Positions 32,561 through 44,327 of a DNA stretch of 64,000 nt are shown piece by piece. This stretch comes from Diphasiastrum complanatum. Its lineage: Eukaryota > Streptophyta > Lycopodiopsida > Lycopodiales > Lycopodiaceae. How positions within the stretch are numbered: position 1 is the first letter of the stretch; each line of letters opens with the position of its first letter. Position numbers and translations under genes: made by a program. Location of the stretch: contig CM055097.1 of NCBI GenBank assembly GCA_029204225.1, positions 5,639,653 through 5,703,652 of the forward strand, written 5' to 3'. Below the pieces are notes generated by a model, which worked only from the letters and a program-made list of their open reading frames with translations, had not been told where the DNA came from and made no database searches.

Positions 32561-33348
32561 AAGGGTATGCCCTAAATTTTTTTGAAAATATACCAAATTC
32601 CAATATTGCCCAAGGAATTTGCCACCAACTCTGACGGTCCTTCAAAATCTAAGCTTCGAACTTTGTCAGTTCTTTAGCAATCTTTGCTGGTTCTGACCTC
32701 TAATCCAACCACAACCAATACTTCGATGCAATCCAGTCGTTGAACTTTCCAAAAACCATCATATAATAGGTCAAATTGTTGCTTCACAAACCAAAATACT
32801 AGCCCAGGAGAAAAGAAACGGCCTGATCTGAGGCCCGGTATTTCTTTAAAAGCAATCTATCGTTGCCCTACTAAAGAGGGATGGCAGCTTTGTTGTCCAC
32901 ATCCTCGAATTTGCAGCAAGTAAACGTTGAGTGCAAAGTTGTTTCTAAGCAATTTTTTAATTCCTTCAATGATTTGTTTTCTGTAGGCAACAATGAACCT
33001 TGTTCTTCTTGCAGCATTCTACAACAGCAACATTGACCTGAATCACCTCTAGGGATCAACTTGTATGATCTTCCAAGCTCACAGAATAGTGATGGACATT
33101 AGCAACGATCTAACTGCGATCTTCAGCAGCAGCGAACTTCCAACAGCAAGCAGCAATCCAAACAACTTATGTAGGTGCACTGAGCTGTTCCAGCATGAAT
33201 GATCTCCAGCAGCACTTGTTGTCCAGTAGCAATCTTCAATGCAACAGTAGCAATTTCCAACAACAGCAATAGTGATTTTCAAGATTCTTAACTTCAATGA
33301 TCCTACTTCACCTATCTCTCTATCACTTAGACACCACAATCAAACCTA
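32561..33348 (-). other. Leader region of the copia relic, no gene
   Basis: Between the PBS-like site and the gag relic. It contains repeated cagcagca/caacagcaa words but no supported coding sequence. Confidence 0.45.
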
Positions 33349-34071
33349 GCACTAATACCACGTTAAAGTTGACTTGATTCCTAAACAAGAGTAAACTAAT
33401 CATATTAGGACTCACAAATTTGAAAAGCAAGAGAAATGCACTTCATATGATCACATCAACAACTAGCAATTGTAGCAAATCGCTCTACATCTAGAAAGGG
33501 GCCAGGGTGCACATGCCCATTATATAGAATTCTCTGATGAGCTTTATGTCTAATTTCACTAAAGCAGATGACTATAAATAAGTTGAAATATCACCAAATA
33601 CTCGGTGTTCTCAGCTCTGAAAGCAACAATTCACATCAAAACCTAACCAGCCCACAGATGCACCAAGTTTCCAATCAAAAGTGCGCCCACCTTTGCCTCA
33701 GTAGATGCAATGAAAGATCTGATCTGTAGGAAACTGCACTAGAGACTACCCAAGAAGGTACTGACTTCTTGCCCACATTTCCTGACCAGGGTGTGCTGGA
33801 TCTGCCTCCATATCATGATGATTCCTGACAGGTAATCAACACTCAATCTTAGCTGGAACTGGTACGCTAGTTTCCTGACCAAGCTTCTGAGAAGGTTACG
33901 CAGGGCAACAATGCAACAGCGATCTAAGGATCTGAGCGCAGCAATTTGTGGCAGCATTAGAAGGTTTTAAAAAAATGCAGCAATCTACTCCTTATCAAAC
34001 CAACTAGCCAGGGAGAGGCTCCTCCCCCCATCCATAGGGCAAACATTTAAGCATAGGCCTCTATTCTAACA
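33349..34071 (-). repeat. Probable copia 5' LTR with degenerate PBS
   Basis: On the minus strand a block beginning TGTTAGAATAGAGGCC at 34071 and ending CAACTTTAACG at 33361 is followed at once by TGGTATTAGTGC (33349-33360), two changes from the initiator-Met PBS. A TATA-like tctatataatggg lies near 33530-33518. No partner LTR is visible in the window, so the ends rest on the TG start and PBS alone. Confidence 0.6.
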
Positions 34072-34349
34072 AGAACATTGTGGTATAGCTTTTTGGCTCA
34101 AGGAGGTAAGTTTTTCTTTTTTAGCATTTTAAGTTGCAAGAGCTTGCACTATCACAATCACTACCACAAAAGTACTTCAAGTCTTTACAATAATAGAACT
34201 AAGATTGTATATTGGCATTTAAGAATTGTGTATGAAATGATTTTGCCAATAAATAGGAGATTTTCATTTGATGATAATTTTTTACAATGGGTTTAATATT
34301 TTGATCACAAAATATGTATGTCATATTGGAATTTTGCAGTTGCCAATGA
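34072..34349. other. Spacer without recognisable gene
   Basis: A 72-codon plus-strand frame at 34078 has no recognisable motif. I see nothing else here. Confidence 0.5.
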
Positions 34350-34620
34350 TTCATGAATATTCACAACTAGTATTCACAATAATCACGACTAGCATTCACG
34401 AGTATTCACAATAATTATGAGTATTCATGAGTATTCACAATAACTACAAGTATCCACGAGTGTTCACAATAATCACGATCAGCATTCATGAGTATTTACA
34501 ATAATCAAGATCACTATTCACGATAATCGTGAGCATTCACAATCAATATTTACAATATTTTCGATTAGTATTCACAATATTTACGATCATTATTCGCAAT
34601 AATCACAATCAAAATTCAAG
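34350..34620. repeat. Degenerate minisatellite (ATTCACAATA-type words)
   Basis: About 270 bp of short units, mostly tattcacaataatcac and gcattcacgagtattcac variants, with no unique spacers. Local inverted pairs such as attcacgataatcgtgag occur. Confidence 0.85.
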
Positions 34621-35019
34621 ATATTTCTTTTCCTTTTAAGCACTCCATTTATGAGTCGCAAATCGAAACCCCTTATGCAACAAGTGATAAATAGTAGCAA
34701 CTGACCATGTCGATGTCCATGCTTATGATAGGAAGCAACAACGACCAGTACTCGACTTGTCTCAATCCATTGAAAAGCAAATTTAGGCATGCAAAACCCT
34801 TTCTCCATGTCAATTGAAGTAAGTGTGGAATGCAAAACACTCTTTTGCCACGTCAACTTATGGAAAAGTCAAAAACCTTTTTCATTCAACAAACGTCAAT
34901 TGAAATTTTTCATGCATGCATGATCTTAGTCACTTAAATGTTGTGTAATTGAGATGCAAGAAGTGATGCAATTGACTCATAAGAATAGTTTTATCACTCA
35001 AGACGAGGTTTAAACTTAT

Positions 35020-35921
<902 letters not shown>

Positions 35922-37048
35922 TTAACAGGTAAAAACAAAGCTGTATAAAGTCTTATTAAGCCCTTTATTCAAGTCGTTCCTTAAAATTTTACTATCAATA
36001 TTTCCAATATTCATAAAAATAACATGCCCAAAATTTTCATTAATAAACTCTTTAAAACGTTTAGAATTCAAAAACGTACAAGGTGAAAATATTGAACTCA
36101 CAAAAAACTTGAAAGGGTTTAGACCATTCACGCTTCAAATGCGGAAAAAAGGTCCAACCAAACACAGTTTGCTCAAAGATCTCATCAATGTAACCAAAAA
36201 TATGAAGCAAAGTCTCAGAATAAAGTTGTTGAACGTTTATACTCTCAAAGCATCTATTGTAGTAATGTAAATGCAAAAACATCTTCCCATAAGTTGGCGC
36301 CTCCCAACTGCACTAACCTCCAATACTCTAATTTCTTCAATTTCTTCAGGCACATGGATCCCCTTTGCCACCACTGCTTTGCCCCTCATTGCCTTTACTC
36401 GGAAAGTATTTCCTCTTCTTGTTGCCACTGCTTGAAATAATTGAACTTGGATTATTCAAATTGAAGGACCCTATTTTTCTGCTAGTATTCTAGGAAGTGT
36501 TTATCCTGTAAGGTAGAGAAGCTGGGCTTTTTAAGAAGGAATTCAATTTCTTGTATATTTTTGGCATCGCCAAGATGTGCAAGAAGCTTGGCAGTAGGGT
36601 TAATGGAAAGTTCAATGGCGGCTTCAATCATATGTTGTCTGATGTACATAAAGCCAAGGTGGGCTTTAATAACATTCCTAGCAGGCTTATGAAGCCAAAG
36701 AGAGAAGGCATTTAGTTGATTTTGTAGATATGCACCGGAAAAGAACTAGGCAAGGTTGTTCATCGTATATCAAATAGCATGACTAAACCAAATAATAGAA
36801 AAATTGTTTTTACATTTGTCACCACATTTGCATTTAAAGAAGGGTCTTTTCCAATTCCAGATTCTAGCTTCATGTAGGCTCATCCTATTAAAGCCAGTCT
36901 CAAAATGGCCTCTAGTTCCAGCCCAAGTTTGCTCAGAAGGACATCTCATAGGTTCAAATTTGCTCATCTTAATGACGGTATCAAAGGCAATAGGTGTATC
37001 AATGGAGGGGGAGATGGGTAGCTTGCAAGAAATTATTGTACCTCGCAT
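35922..37048 (-). pseudogene. Unrecognised decayed ORF cluster
   Basis: On the minus strand a frame from 37048 to 36480 reads protein-like sequence interrupted only by in-frame stops: IAFDTVIKMSKFEPMRC, FKCKCGDKCKNNFSIIW, then LNAFSLWLHKPARNVIKAHL, YIRQHMIEAAIELSINPTA and KLLAHLGDAKNIQEIEFLL. Further frames lie at 36428-36237 and 36131-35922 (FLNSKRFKEFINENFGHVIF, then ILRNDLNKGLNKTL). The Cys spacing C-x-C-x3-C might be metal-binding. I do not recognise the family. It could be a dead transposon protein or a dead host gene. The plus strand over 36804-37058 is also open but less protein-like. Confidence 0.4.
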
Positions 37049-37842
37049 TCAGGTATGAAGTTGTATGAAGCTATACAGAAGGTAGTATCACCCAACACTA
37101 CAATACAGTTCATATATACATATGGAATTTCATGTGTTTTGTAAATTGAATGTTTTTTGAAGTTATGATCCTGAAAAATGCTTACATTCCATGCTTTGAA
37201 TATTATAAAGTGTGGTCTTCTTTACCTCTTGCAAGGTTCAAAGTTTTCTTTAGAAAGATAGCTTAAAGGCAGCATGTATGAGTAAGCTATGGATGTATAC
37301 ATACTTTGATTTTGACATGCTTGAATGGCATAGATTTTCCCAAGCCATAAAGTGCTTGGACTCCTAATGTTTTGCATGGGATATCCTTGGGGCCAGTATG
37401 ACACGGATCTGTCCTAGTACCGAGCATTGTGGCCAAAGTCATATCTCTTTTCAATTGTGCATTGCAAGATAGCTTCTTACGTGTAGATTTTTTATGTTTG
37501 AAAGTGTGGGAAAGTGTGGTACACGAGTTTTAGTAGATTAAAATTTGAGTAATATAGACATTGAATCTAGTCACAAAAATAGTAGGGTTTTTTATTTAGG
37601 AGGGAAACCAAGTTTGAAATTAGATTTGGACCTACCATAAAAGGATGTAACTCATGGGAAGAGACACATTCTCTCTCTCTCTTATCTCTTCCATGCTTAT
37701 ACATGAGTTCTCTTGGGTTCATCTATCCATTGCTGCACTATATTGGTGATATCTTGCAATCTTGTGTGTAGAATGCTTATTTTATGCTATTTTGGGTTCC
37801 ACACGTGTGAAATACAATAGCTTACTAATTTTTTATACTTCT
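37049..37842. other. No supported gene; G-box palindrome near right end
   Basis: AT-rich sequence. Near 37799-37811 is cacacgtgtgaaa, nearly the same as the 14-bp palindrome in the LTRs of the copia at 38552. It lies about 35 bp before copia gag homology begins. Confidence 0.5.
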
Positions 37843-38551
37843 GGAGTGTTGACTCTAAGAAGACGCATCTTTCAAAGTTTGCAAAATAATGAGGAGAGTC
37901 CAAATATTTTTGTTTTGAGAGTGAAGGCTTTGAATGATGAGTTATCTTGCATTGATGAGAGCATTAAGGAAGGAGTGAGGGAGTGAGTGCTACAAGAAAA
38001 AGAGAGATCAAGGAGACAAGCAAGGTAATCTTACTCATGATGAAGATGGTTTGGATGTTCAAAATAAAAAATGATGATGCTTTTGTGATGTCTTCATGTA
38101 TGCTTGATAATGATGGAGATCTAGATCCATGGTGGATTGACAGTGGTGCAAGCTCACACATGACTTTTCACAAAGAGCACTTCACTTCTTTGTTGGCATA
38201 TGAAGATGACAAGAAGGTGATCTACACGGCCAATGATGGTGATTGTGCAATAAAAGGGATTGGCACAATTCCTATTTCTCTCTCTACAAATAGGAATGTT
38301 CATTTGAAGGATGTTTTGTTTATACCTTTCATTATCAGGAATTTACTTAGTGTGCGTAATTGGTAAGTAAAATTTTCAAAGTTGAGTTTGATGGAGATGC
38401 TTGCATGATCAAAAGGAAGGATATCTTGATTGCAAAAGGTAAAAGGCAAGAGAAGTTGTTCAAACTAGATGCTTGTGTTATTGCTAACTATGATGGATTT
38501 GTTGCAAGTGAGCAAATACCTATTCAAAAGGTTTGGCATAAAAGGATGGGG
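37843..38551 (+). pseudogene. Old copia gag-protease fragment, left half
   Basis: Plus-strand relic of a copia closely related to the elements at 38552 and 50122. It reads RRRIFQSLQNNEESPNIFVL and DELSCIDESIKEG, then a deletion of roughly 330 bp joins the end of gag to the zinc-knuckle end (SATRKREIKETSK). The protease start is intact at residue level: DPWWIDSGASSHMTFHKEHF (near 38126-38185), followed by IKGIGTIPISLSTN. A frameshift lies near 38360. It is split at 38551 by a young copia; the right half resumes at 44983. Confidence 0.88.
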
Positions 38552-39206
38552 TGTGAAAAATACAGATCCTAAGTGGATCTAAACTCCAAGATCATTGGCT
38601 TGAATGCTTGCACTCCAAACTACATAAGCTAGGAATTGGCAACACATTCTATGCTACCTAGAATGCAAAGAACTTGATCAAAAAGCATTTATCACAAATG
38701 GAAACTTCCATAAACATCAAGTGCGGCCCAAAATAACATTATACAGTCCATAATACATCAGCCTATCACTTTTGGAAAGCACCTAAGATCATACACAATA
38801 GCTTGAAGACAATACACACAACAATGCTCTCAATGGAGGAAGAAACAATGACAATGATCTATTGATCTCAATGAAGCATACAAAAGGTTTCTCCAACCTG
38901 TTCTCCACGACTTCCCTACTATTTATGGATGAGGAAGATGACTCTCTCTCCTCTCTCTAGAAGGTACTTGACCCTAGATATTCCCTATATAGGAAAAATA
39001 GCTAAAAATGGCTTATATGACCAAAATACATCAAAATGGTCTCATTTTGAAGGGTATGAAGTTTGACACTTCATCATACTGAAAAAATACAGTAAATAAA
39101 AACATTGTGGCCTGGTTCACACGTGTGAAACTCCAGAACCAAAACTATTTACAATTTTAGCCAATTTAGGCCTCAAACTAGCTAGGAAATGTTGACAATT
39201 TTCACA
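38552..39206 (-). repeat. 3' LTR of young copia
   Basis: 655 bp, TGTGAAAATTGTC to ..TTTTTCACA in minus orientation. It contains the 14-bp palindrome ttcacacgtgtgaa at 39116-39129. Its nucleotides 3-5 provide the stop codon of the polyprotein. Confidence 0.97.
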
Positions 39207-42200
39207 CTCCCTCTTCAACATTGGATGCTAGTTTCAACATAGTCTTTGAGCACATTCCAAGATTAGATCTATGCATTAAATATAGGTCCTTTCCCAATGG
39301 TTTGGTGAAGATATCAGCCACACACTCCTTTGAAGAGACATGTTGAAGCTCCACCTCTTTGGCAATGACTTGATCTCTCACAAAATGGTGAGCAATCTCA
39401 ATGTGCTTGCTCCTTGCATGAAAAACAGGATTGCTTGCCAAGCTTTGGGCTGAAAGGTTATCACAAAGTATGATTGGAGTCTTCTCTGGTTCCAGCAAGT
39501 GAAGATCCAATAACATCCTCTTGATCCAAAGAATCTCCTTGGTGCATGTTGTTAATGCCTTGTACTCGGCTTCGGTGGAAGATAGAGAGATAGTTGGTTG
39601 CTTCTTTGATAGCCATGAGACCACTCCATCTCCAAGATAGATTGCAAAGGCACTTGTTGACTTCCTATCCATTTGATCACCTGCAAAATCTGAATCTGAA
39701 AATCCACAAAGGTTAGGTGTAGTACCTCCATACAAGATGCCAAAATCTCTAGATCCCGAGATGTATCTAAGTACTCTCTTTCCTAGCTTCCAATGAGCCT
39801 CACTAGGATCTTGCATAAATTGACTTAGTTTACCAACCACAAAGCTTAGATCAGGTCTTGTGATGGTTAACCATATAAGAGATCCTATTAGCTTTCTATA
39901 GAGAGTAATGTCCTTGAAGGATCTTTCATTACTTCTTGTAGTTAGCTTTACATTTGATTCCATAGGAGTAGAAACAACTTTACAATCTTCCATATGAAAC
40001 CTTTTTAGAATAGAGTTAACATACTTTTCTTGACATATGAATGTAGATTTAGAAGTTCTAATAATCTCTATTCCTAAGATATAATGAAGTTTACCAAGAT
40101 CTTGAATTTCAAACTCTCTTTTGAGTGCCATCTTGATTTCATCTATATCTAGATTGTTACCACCACTTAAGATAATGTCATCAACATAGATCAAAAGTAA
40201 AGTGATATCATTTTCATTCAATCTAAAGTAGAGAGAATGATCATACTCACTCATAACAAAGTTTTGAGAAAGTAAGAAGGAATTGAGCTTAGCATACCAA
40301 CTCCTTGGTGCTTGCTTTAGCCCATACAAACTCTTTTGGAGATAGCACACATGATTAGGCTCATCATGTGAAACATAGCCCTCGGGTTGCTCCATGTAAA
40401 TATCTTCTTCAAGATCACCATTCAAGAAGGCATTAGTAACATCCATTTGCCACATATCCCAATCGTAAAGAGTTGCAAGAGAGATTAGGATTCGAATAGT
40501 TACCATCTTTGCCACGGGTGCAAAGGTCTCATCATAGTCAATACCATATTCTTGAGCATACCCCTTTGCCACCAACCTTGCCTTGTACTTGTTGATTGAT
40601 CCATCTTGATTTGTCTTGATCTTGAAGATCCACTTACAACCAATTGCCTTCTTGTCCTTTGGAAGCTTTACCAACCTCCATGTGTTGCTTTTGATGAGTG
40701 CTTGATGCTCATGATCCATGGCTTGGATCCATTCCTTCTTTTGAATTGCTTCACCTACACAAGTTGGTTCATCAAAAGAGGTAAGAAAAGCAAAGTTAGA
40801 GTTGTCCACCACTTGCTTTCCTTTTTCATCATAGGTTAGCCTTGATGGCTTAGCCCTTTGCCTTTGAGTCTTCCTTGAAGTTTGCTTTGGAGTGGCATCT
40901 CCATCTTCATCCAAGACATCTTGCACATCATGATGATTAGTAGGCACATCAACATCAACATCAACAACATTGGAAACATTCTCTTCATGAAGGATGACAT
41001 CCCTACTTATGACAACTTTCTTTGTAGAAGGAATGTACACTTTGTAAGCCTTGCTTACTTCACTATAGCCAACAAACACACCCTTCTTTGATGAAGGATC
41101 TTCTTTAGTTCTATCATCAAGTGTGATATTGACAAAACATGTACATCCAAAGATCCTACAATGCTTGACACTCGGCCTTCTACCATAAAGAACCTCATGA
41201 GGAGTTTTACCATCCAAGGAAGCACTTGTCCATCTATTACATAGATAGTTAGCACATGCTAAAGCTTCCCCCCAAAAAGACTTAGCAAGATTAGCATGTA
41301 GTCTCATTGCCTTGGCACATTCACAAAGGGTTCTATTCTTCCTCTCGGCCACTCCATTCTGTTGTGGAGTCCTAGGACTAGACATCTCCCTCTTAATCCC
41401 ATGTGCTATACAAAAGTCTTTGAACCTATTTGAGGTGTATTCCCCTCCATTATCAGATCTTAAGCATTTGATCTTTGTATTGAATTGGTTTTCCATTTCA
41501 TTCTTGAACTTGACAAATGCAGCAAACACTTCATCCTTACTTTTAAGAAGATAGATCCAAGTATACCTACTAAAGTCATCAATGAAAGTTGCATACATCT
41601 TTGCCCCACCATTACTTGTTGTACTAGAAGAATGAATATCAGAATGCACAAGTTGAAAAGCTTCTTTAGATCTAGAAGTAGATCTAGAATAAGCAAGTCT
41701 ATGAGATTTGGACAAGGCACAATGTTCACAAACACTATTGTTTGCAACAAGACTTTTAGGGAGACCAAGAACAAGCTCTTTCTTTGCCATTACCTCCAAA
41801 GATTTGAAGTTGGGATGGCCCAACCTCTTGTGCCAAACTTCTTGGTTTGTCAATTGCTCCCTAGCCATACATCCTTCATGATTAGAGATCACACATGCAT
41901 CAAGCTTGAAAAGTTTACCATGCCTCCTACCTTGAGCAATCAAGGATCCACATTTACTTATCAAACATGCATCTCCAATGAACTCCACATCAAGTCCTTT
42001 GTCAATCATTTGACTTACACTAAGCAAATTCTTAGTGATTGAAGGAATGTACAAAACATTTTCAAGATTTGCTTTCCTATTTGTTGAAAGGGAAATAGGA
42101 ATAGTGCCTATGCCTTTGATGTCACATTGACCATCATTTGCAGTGTAGATGATGTTACCTTCTCCCTCATAAGACAATAAGGATGTAAAGTATTCCTTAT

Positions 42201-43155
42201 GTCTTGTCATGTGAGATGAGGCTCCACTATCAATCCACCAAGGATCATTATCATCTATGTTGGCTAACAAACTTGAAGTCATAACAAGTGATTCACATGT
42301 GTTATGTTCTTCCTCATCTATTGTAAGATTTCCTTGCCTCTCTCCTTGCTCTCTTTTCTTCTTATAACATTCATTTGCAAAATGACCTTTTATCCCACAA
42401 TAAAAGCACTTGAACTTTGACTTATTGTTCTTAGTAGAAGAGGAAGAGGAAGAGTGATCATCATGATCAAAGTTACCACCTTTGGACCATTTCCCTTTGC
42501 CTTTACCTTTGCCCTTGAATTTGCCTTTTGTGAAGAAAGCCTCTTCACCTCCACCTTGCAAGGATGCACCATCAAGCTTTGATTGCAACCTATGTTCTTC
42601 AGCCAATAAGATTTCTTGCAAGTCAACCACACTTGGCAAGACTTTTTGAATGGCAAAACTTTGCACAAGGTTAGCATGTTCATTTAGCAAACCATTCAAC
42701 ATAACTTGGACTATTTCACCATCTTTTATGTTCTCATCAATGCATGCTAAATCATCACTTAGGGACTTAACTCTCAAGATAAATGCATGAGCACTTTCAC
42801 CCTCTCTTTGCCTACTAGAAAATATTTGTCTCCTTAGGGTCAATACCCTAGATGTGGACTTTGATTCAAAGAGCTTCTTTAAGGCATTCCATGCCTCACT
42901 TGCACTTTGACACTTTCCAACTTCCTTGAGAAGTTCATTTGTAACATTCATTTGAATGATATGAAGAGCCCTTTTGGCCTTCTTATCAAACCTTTGTTGC
43001 TCTTGAAGTGTGAGAGGTCTCTCTTCAATTTCTGCAACTATGTCCATGAGTTCATTCAACTCAAGTAAGGACTCCATCCTCACTTTCCAAGTAGAGTAGT
43101 TTGATGAACTCAACCTTTCACTAGACTCTAGCATGATCCCACCATTGGAAGCCAT
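39202..43155 (-). CDS. Copia polyprotein (gag, protease, integrase, RT, RNase H), 1317 aa
   Basis: The single gag-pol gene of an LTR retrotransposon: it packages, cuts, copies and inserts the element. Residues about 15-190 are copia gag; CFYCGIKGHFANEC at 250-263 is the RNA-binding zinc knuckle after a Gly/Lys-rich stretch. Protease active site DSGA at 309-312. Integrase: zinc site H442, H447, C476, C479; catalytic D506, D568, E604. RT: D905 in QMDVTNAF and YVDD at 990-993, with SLYGLKQAPRSWY between. RNase H: SDSDFAGD (1153-1160), E1195 and D1232; ADIFTKPL near the end. All key residues are present and there is no stop or frameshift. The ATG at 43155 starts MASNGG; full copia length is usually 1300-1450. 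The last codons overlap the polypurine tract and the stop lies in the LTR. Gag and pol share one frame, so their ratio must be set other than by frameshifting. Confidence 0.96.
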   Translation of the reverse strand: MASNGGIMLESSERLSSSNYSTWKVRMESLLELNELMDIVAEIEERPLTLQEQQRFDKKAKRALHIIQMNVTNELLKEVGKCQSASEAWNALKKLFESKSTSRVLTLRRQIFSSRQREGESAHAFILRVKSLSDDLACIDENIKDGEIVQVMLNGLLNEHANLVQSFAIQKVLPSVVDLQEILLAEEHRLQSKLDGASLQGGGEEAFFTKGKFKGKGKGKGKWSKGGNFDHDDHSSSSSSTKNNKSKFKCFYCGIKGHFANECYKKKREQGERQGNLTIDEEEHNTCESLVMTSSLLANIDDNDPWWIDSGASSHMTRHKEYFTSLLSYEGEGNIIYTANDGQCDIKGIGTIPISLSTNRKANLENVLYIPSITKNLLSVSQMIDKGLDVEFIGDACLISKCGSLIAQGRRHGKLFKLDACVISNHEGCMAREQLTNQEVWHKRLGHPNFKSLEVMAKKELVLGLPKSLVANNSVCEHCALSKSHRLAYSRSTSRSKEAFQLVHSDIHSSSTTSNGGAKMYATFIDDFSRYTWIYLLKSKDEVFAAFVKFKNEMENQFNTKIKCLRSDNGGEYTSNRFKDFCIAHGIKREMSSPRTPQQNGVAERKNRTLCECAKAMRLHANLAKSFWGEALACANYLCNRWTSASLDGKTPHEVLYGRRPSVKHCRIFGCTCFVNITLDDRTKEDPSSKKGVFVGYSEVSKAYKVYIPSTKKVVISRDVILHEENVSNVVDVDVDVPTNHHDVQDVLDEDGDATPKQTSRKTQRQRAKPSRLTYDEKGKQVVDNSNFAFLTSFDEPTCVGEAIQKKEWIQAMDHEHQALIKSNTWRLVKLPKDKKAIGCKWIFKIKTNQDGSINKYKARLVAKGYAQEYGIDYDETFAPVAKMVTIRILISLATLYDWDMWQMDVTNAFLNGDLEEDIYMEQPEGYVSHDEPNHVCYLQKSLYGLKQAPRSWYAKLNSFLLSQNFVMSEYDHSLYFRLNENDITLLLIYVDDIILSGGNNLDIDEIKMALKREFEIQDLGKLHYILGIEIIRTSKSTFICQEKYVNSILKRFHMEDCKVVSTPMESNVKLTTRSNERSFKDITLYRKLIGSLIWLTITRPDLSFVVGKLSQFMQDPSEAHWKLGKRVLRYISGSRDFGILYGGTTPNLCGFSDSDFAGDQMDRKSTSAFAIYLGDGVVSWLSKKQPTISLSSTEAEYKALTTCTKEILWIKRMLLDLHLLEPEKTPIILCDNLSAQSLASNPVFHARSKHIEIAHHFVRDQVIAKEVELQHVSSKECVADIFTKPLGKDLYLMHRSNLGMCSKTMLKLASNVEEGV
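39207..39217 (-). other. Polypurine tract, coding
   Basis: GAAGAGGGAG on the minus strand directly before the 3' LTR. It also encodes the last residues (EEG) of the polyprotein. Confidence 0.85.
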
Positions 43156-44315
43156 GATTCTAATGTTTCTTCAACTTTTAGGTTCTGTCCTAAAGCACTT
43201 AGCACTCACTTTTCTCTCAACAAATGATAGATAAAGAGATCTATGAAGATTTAGGACCCTAAAACACTTCTATCTTGAACCTAGATGGTTTCCAAGCATA
43301 GAAAGGAAGATTGAAACACATGCAACACTTTGCACACACTAAGAATGGATTACAAAATCAAACCAACCTGAACACACTCTTGCTTAAGCTCTCAAACTTT
43401 CCAGCAAGTGACCAAATCAAGTTATGGTGTGAAGAGTTACTTGCATTCTTAGAAAATACCCAAAACTAGGATGCCAAGATTACCTAGTAATGAACAAACT
43501 TGATCAACATATGATCAACACACTAAGATATTGATTCAACCTGTAAAACCACATGTAAACCACACTTCTAAAAGTTTATAAACTCCAGCAAGTGATAAAT
43601 ACAAGATTTAGAGGTGAATGAATGAGCACACTTAGTGAATCACAAGACTAGCTTCATTATCTTGTCAAATCTTGGTGTTTAGATGTAGATCTAAGATCAC
43701 TTCACATGAGAATGTTCCTCAACCTGTTAAGAACCTGAAAACACACTTGCATAATGGTTAACACCTTCCAGCAAATGCTCCAATCAAATTACATAAGGAG
43801 AGTTACTTACATGCTCAACAAAGTACACCAAAAATTATGCCAAAATTGATGACAATCTTTACAATATGCTCTTCACAATGGAGCTTACAATATGTTCACC
43901 CAAAAAAGGGGATCTTTCATCCAAATGGGAGCTTTGCTCAGCCTTTAGGAGAATTACAACTCACTCAGAAGAGCATTTGTCATCCACTTAAGGAGAAGTT
44001 TCATCCACTTAAGGAGAGTGTTCATCCAAGAATGGAGATTGTCAACAATAGGATTGAAAAGAACATTGTTAGTATTGAATATGCACAAGCCTCACAATCA
44101 CAAATGATTAGGTGTTATGATCTGATCCAAAATAGTTTCTTTTCAGCCTCTGATCTTCAATAGACCTGAAATATGCTTTTGATCCACAAGTTCAACTCAC
44201 AAAACAAAGGTTAGTAAGATTTGATCAACAAAGCAATGCAAAATCATGCTAGAACTTGATCAAACATCCAAATATCACCAAAAATGGAATACTTACTGTA
44301 AATAGAAGCCAACCA
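43156..44315 (-). other. Long leader of young copia
   Basis: About 1.16 kb between PBS and start codon, without supported sense coding sequence. It has diverged direct repeats of about 175 bp beginning with caacctg at 43364, 43538 and 43720, each followed by ccagcaa.tg and atca/ataca words. An antisense frame of 108 codons (43837-44163) with HPLKE-like repeats is probably fortuitous. Confidence 0.7.
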
Positions 44316-44327
44316 GCTCTGATACCA
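44316..44327 (-). other. tRNA-iMet primer-binding site
   Basis: TGGTATCAGAGC on the minus strand immediately adjoining the 5' LTR with no spacer. Confidence 0.95.

Noticed and set aside
34350-34620. Possible CRISPR-like array
   Set aside because: No constant repeat with unique spacers; units are short and degenerate, and the context is plant nuclear DNA.
43837-44163. Antisense 108-codon ORF in the copia leader as an accessory gene
   Set aside because: Encoded in diverged leader repeats, no motif; kept only as an observation.
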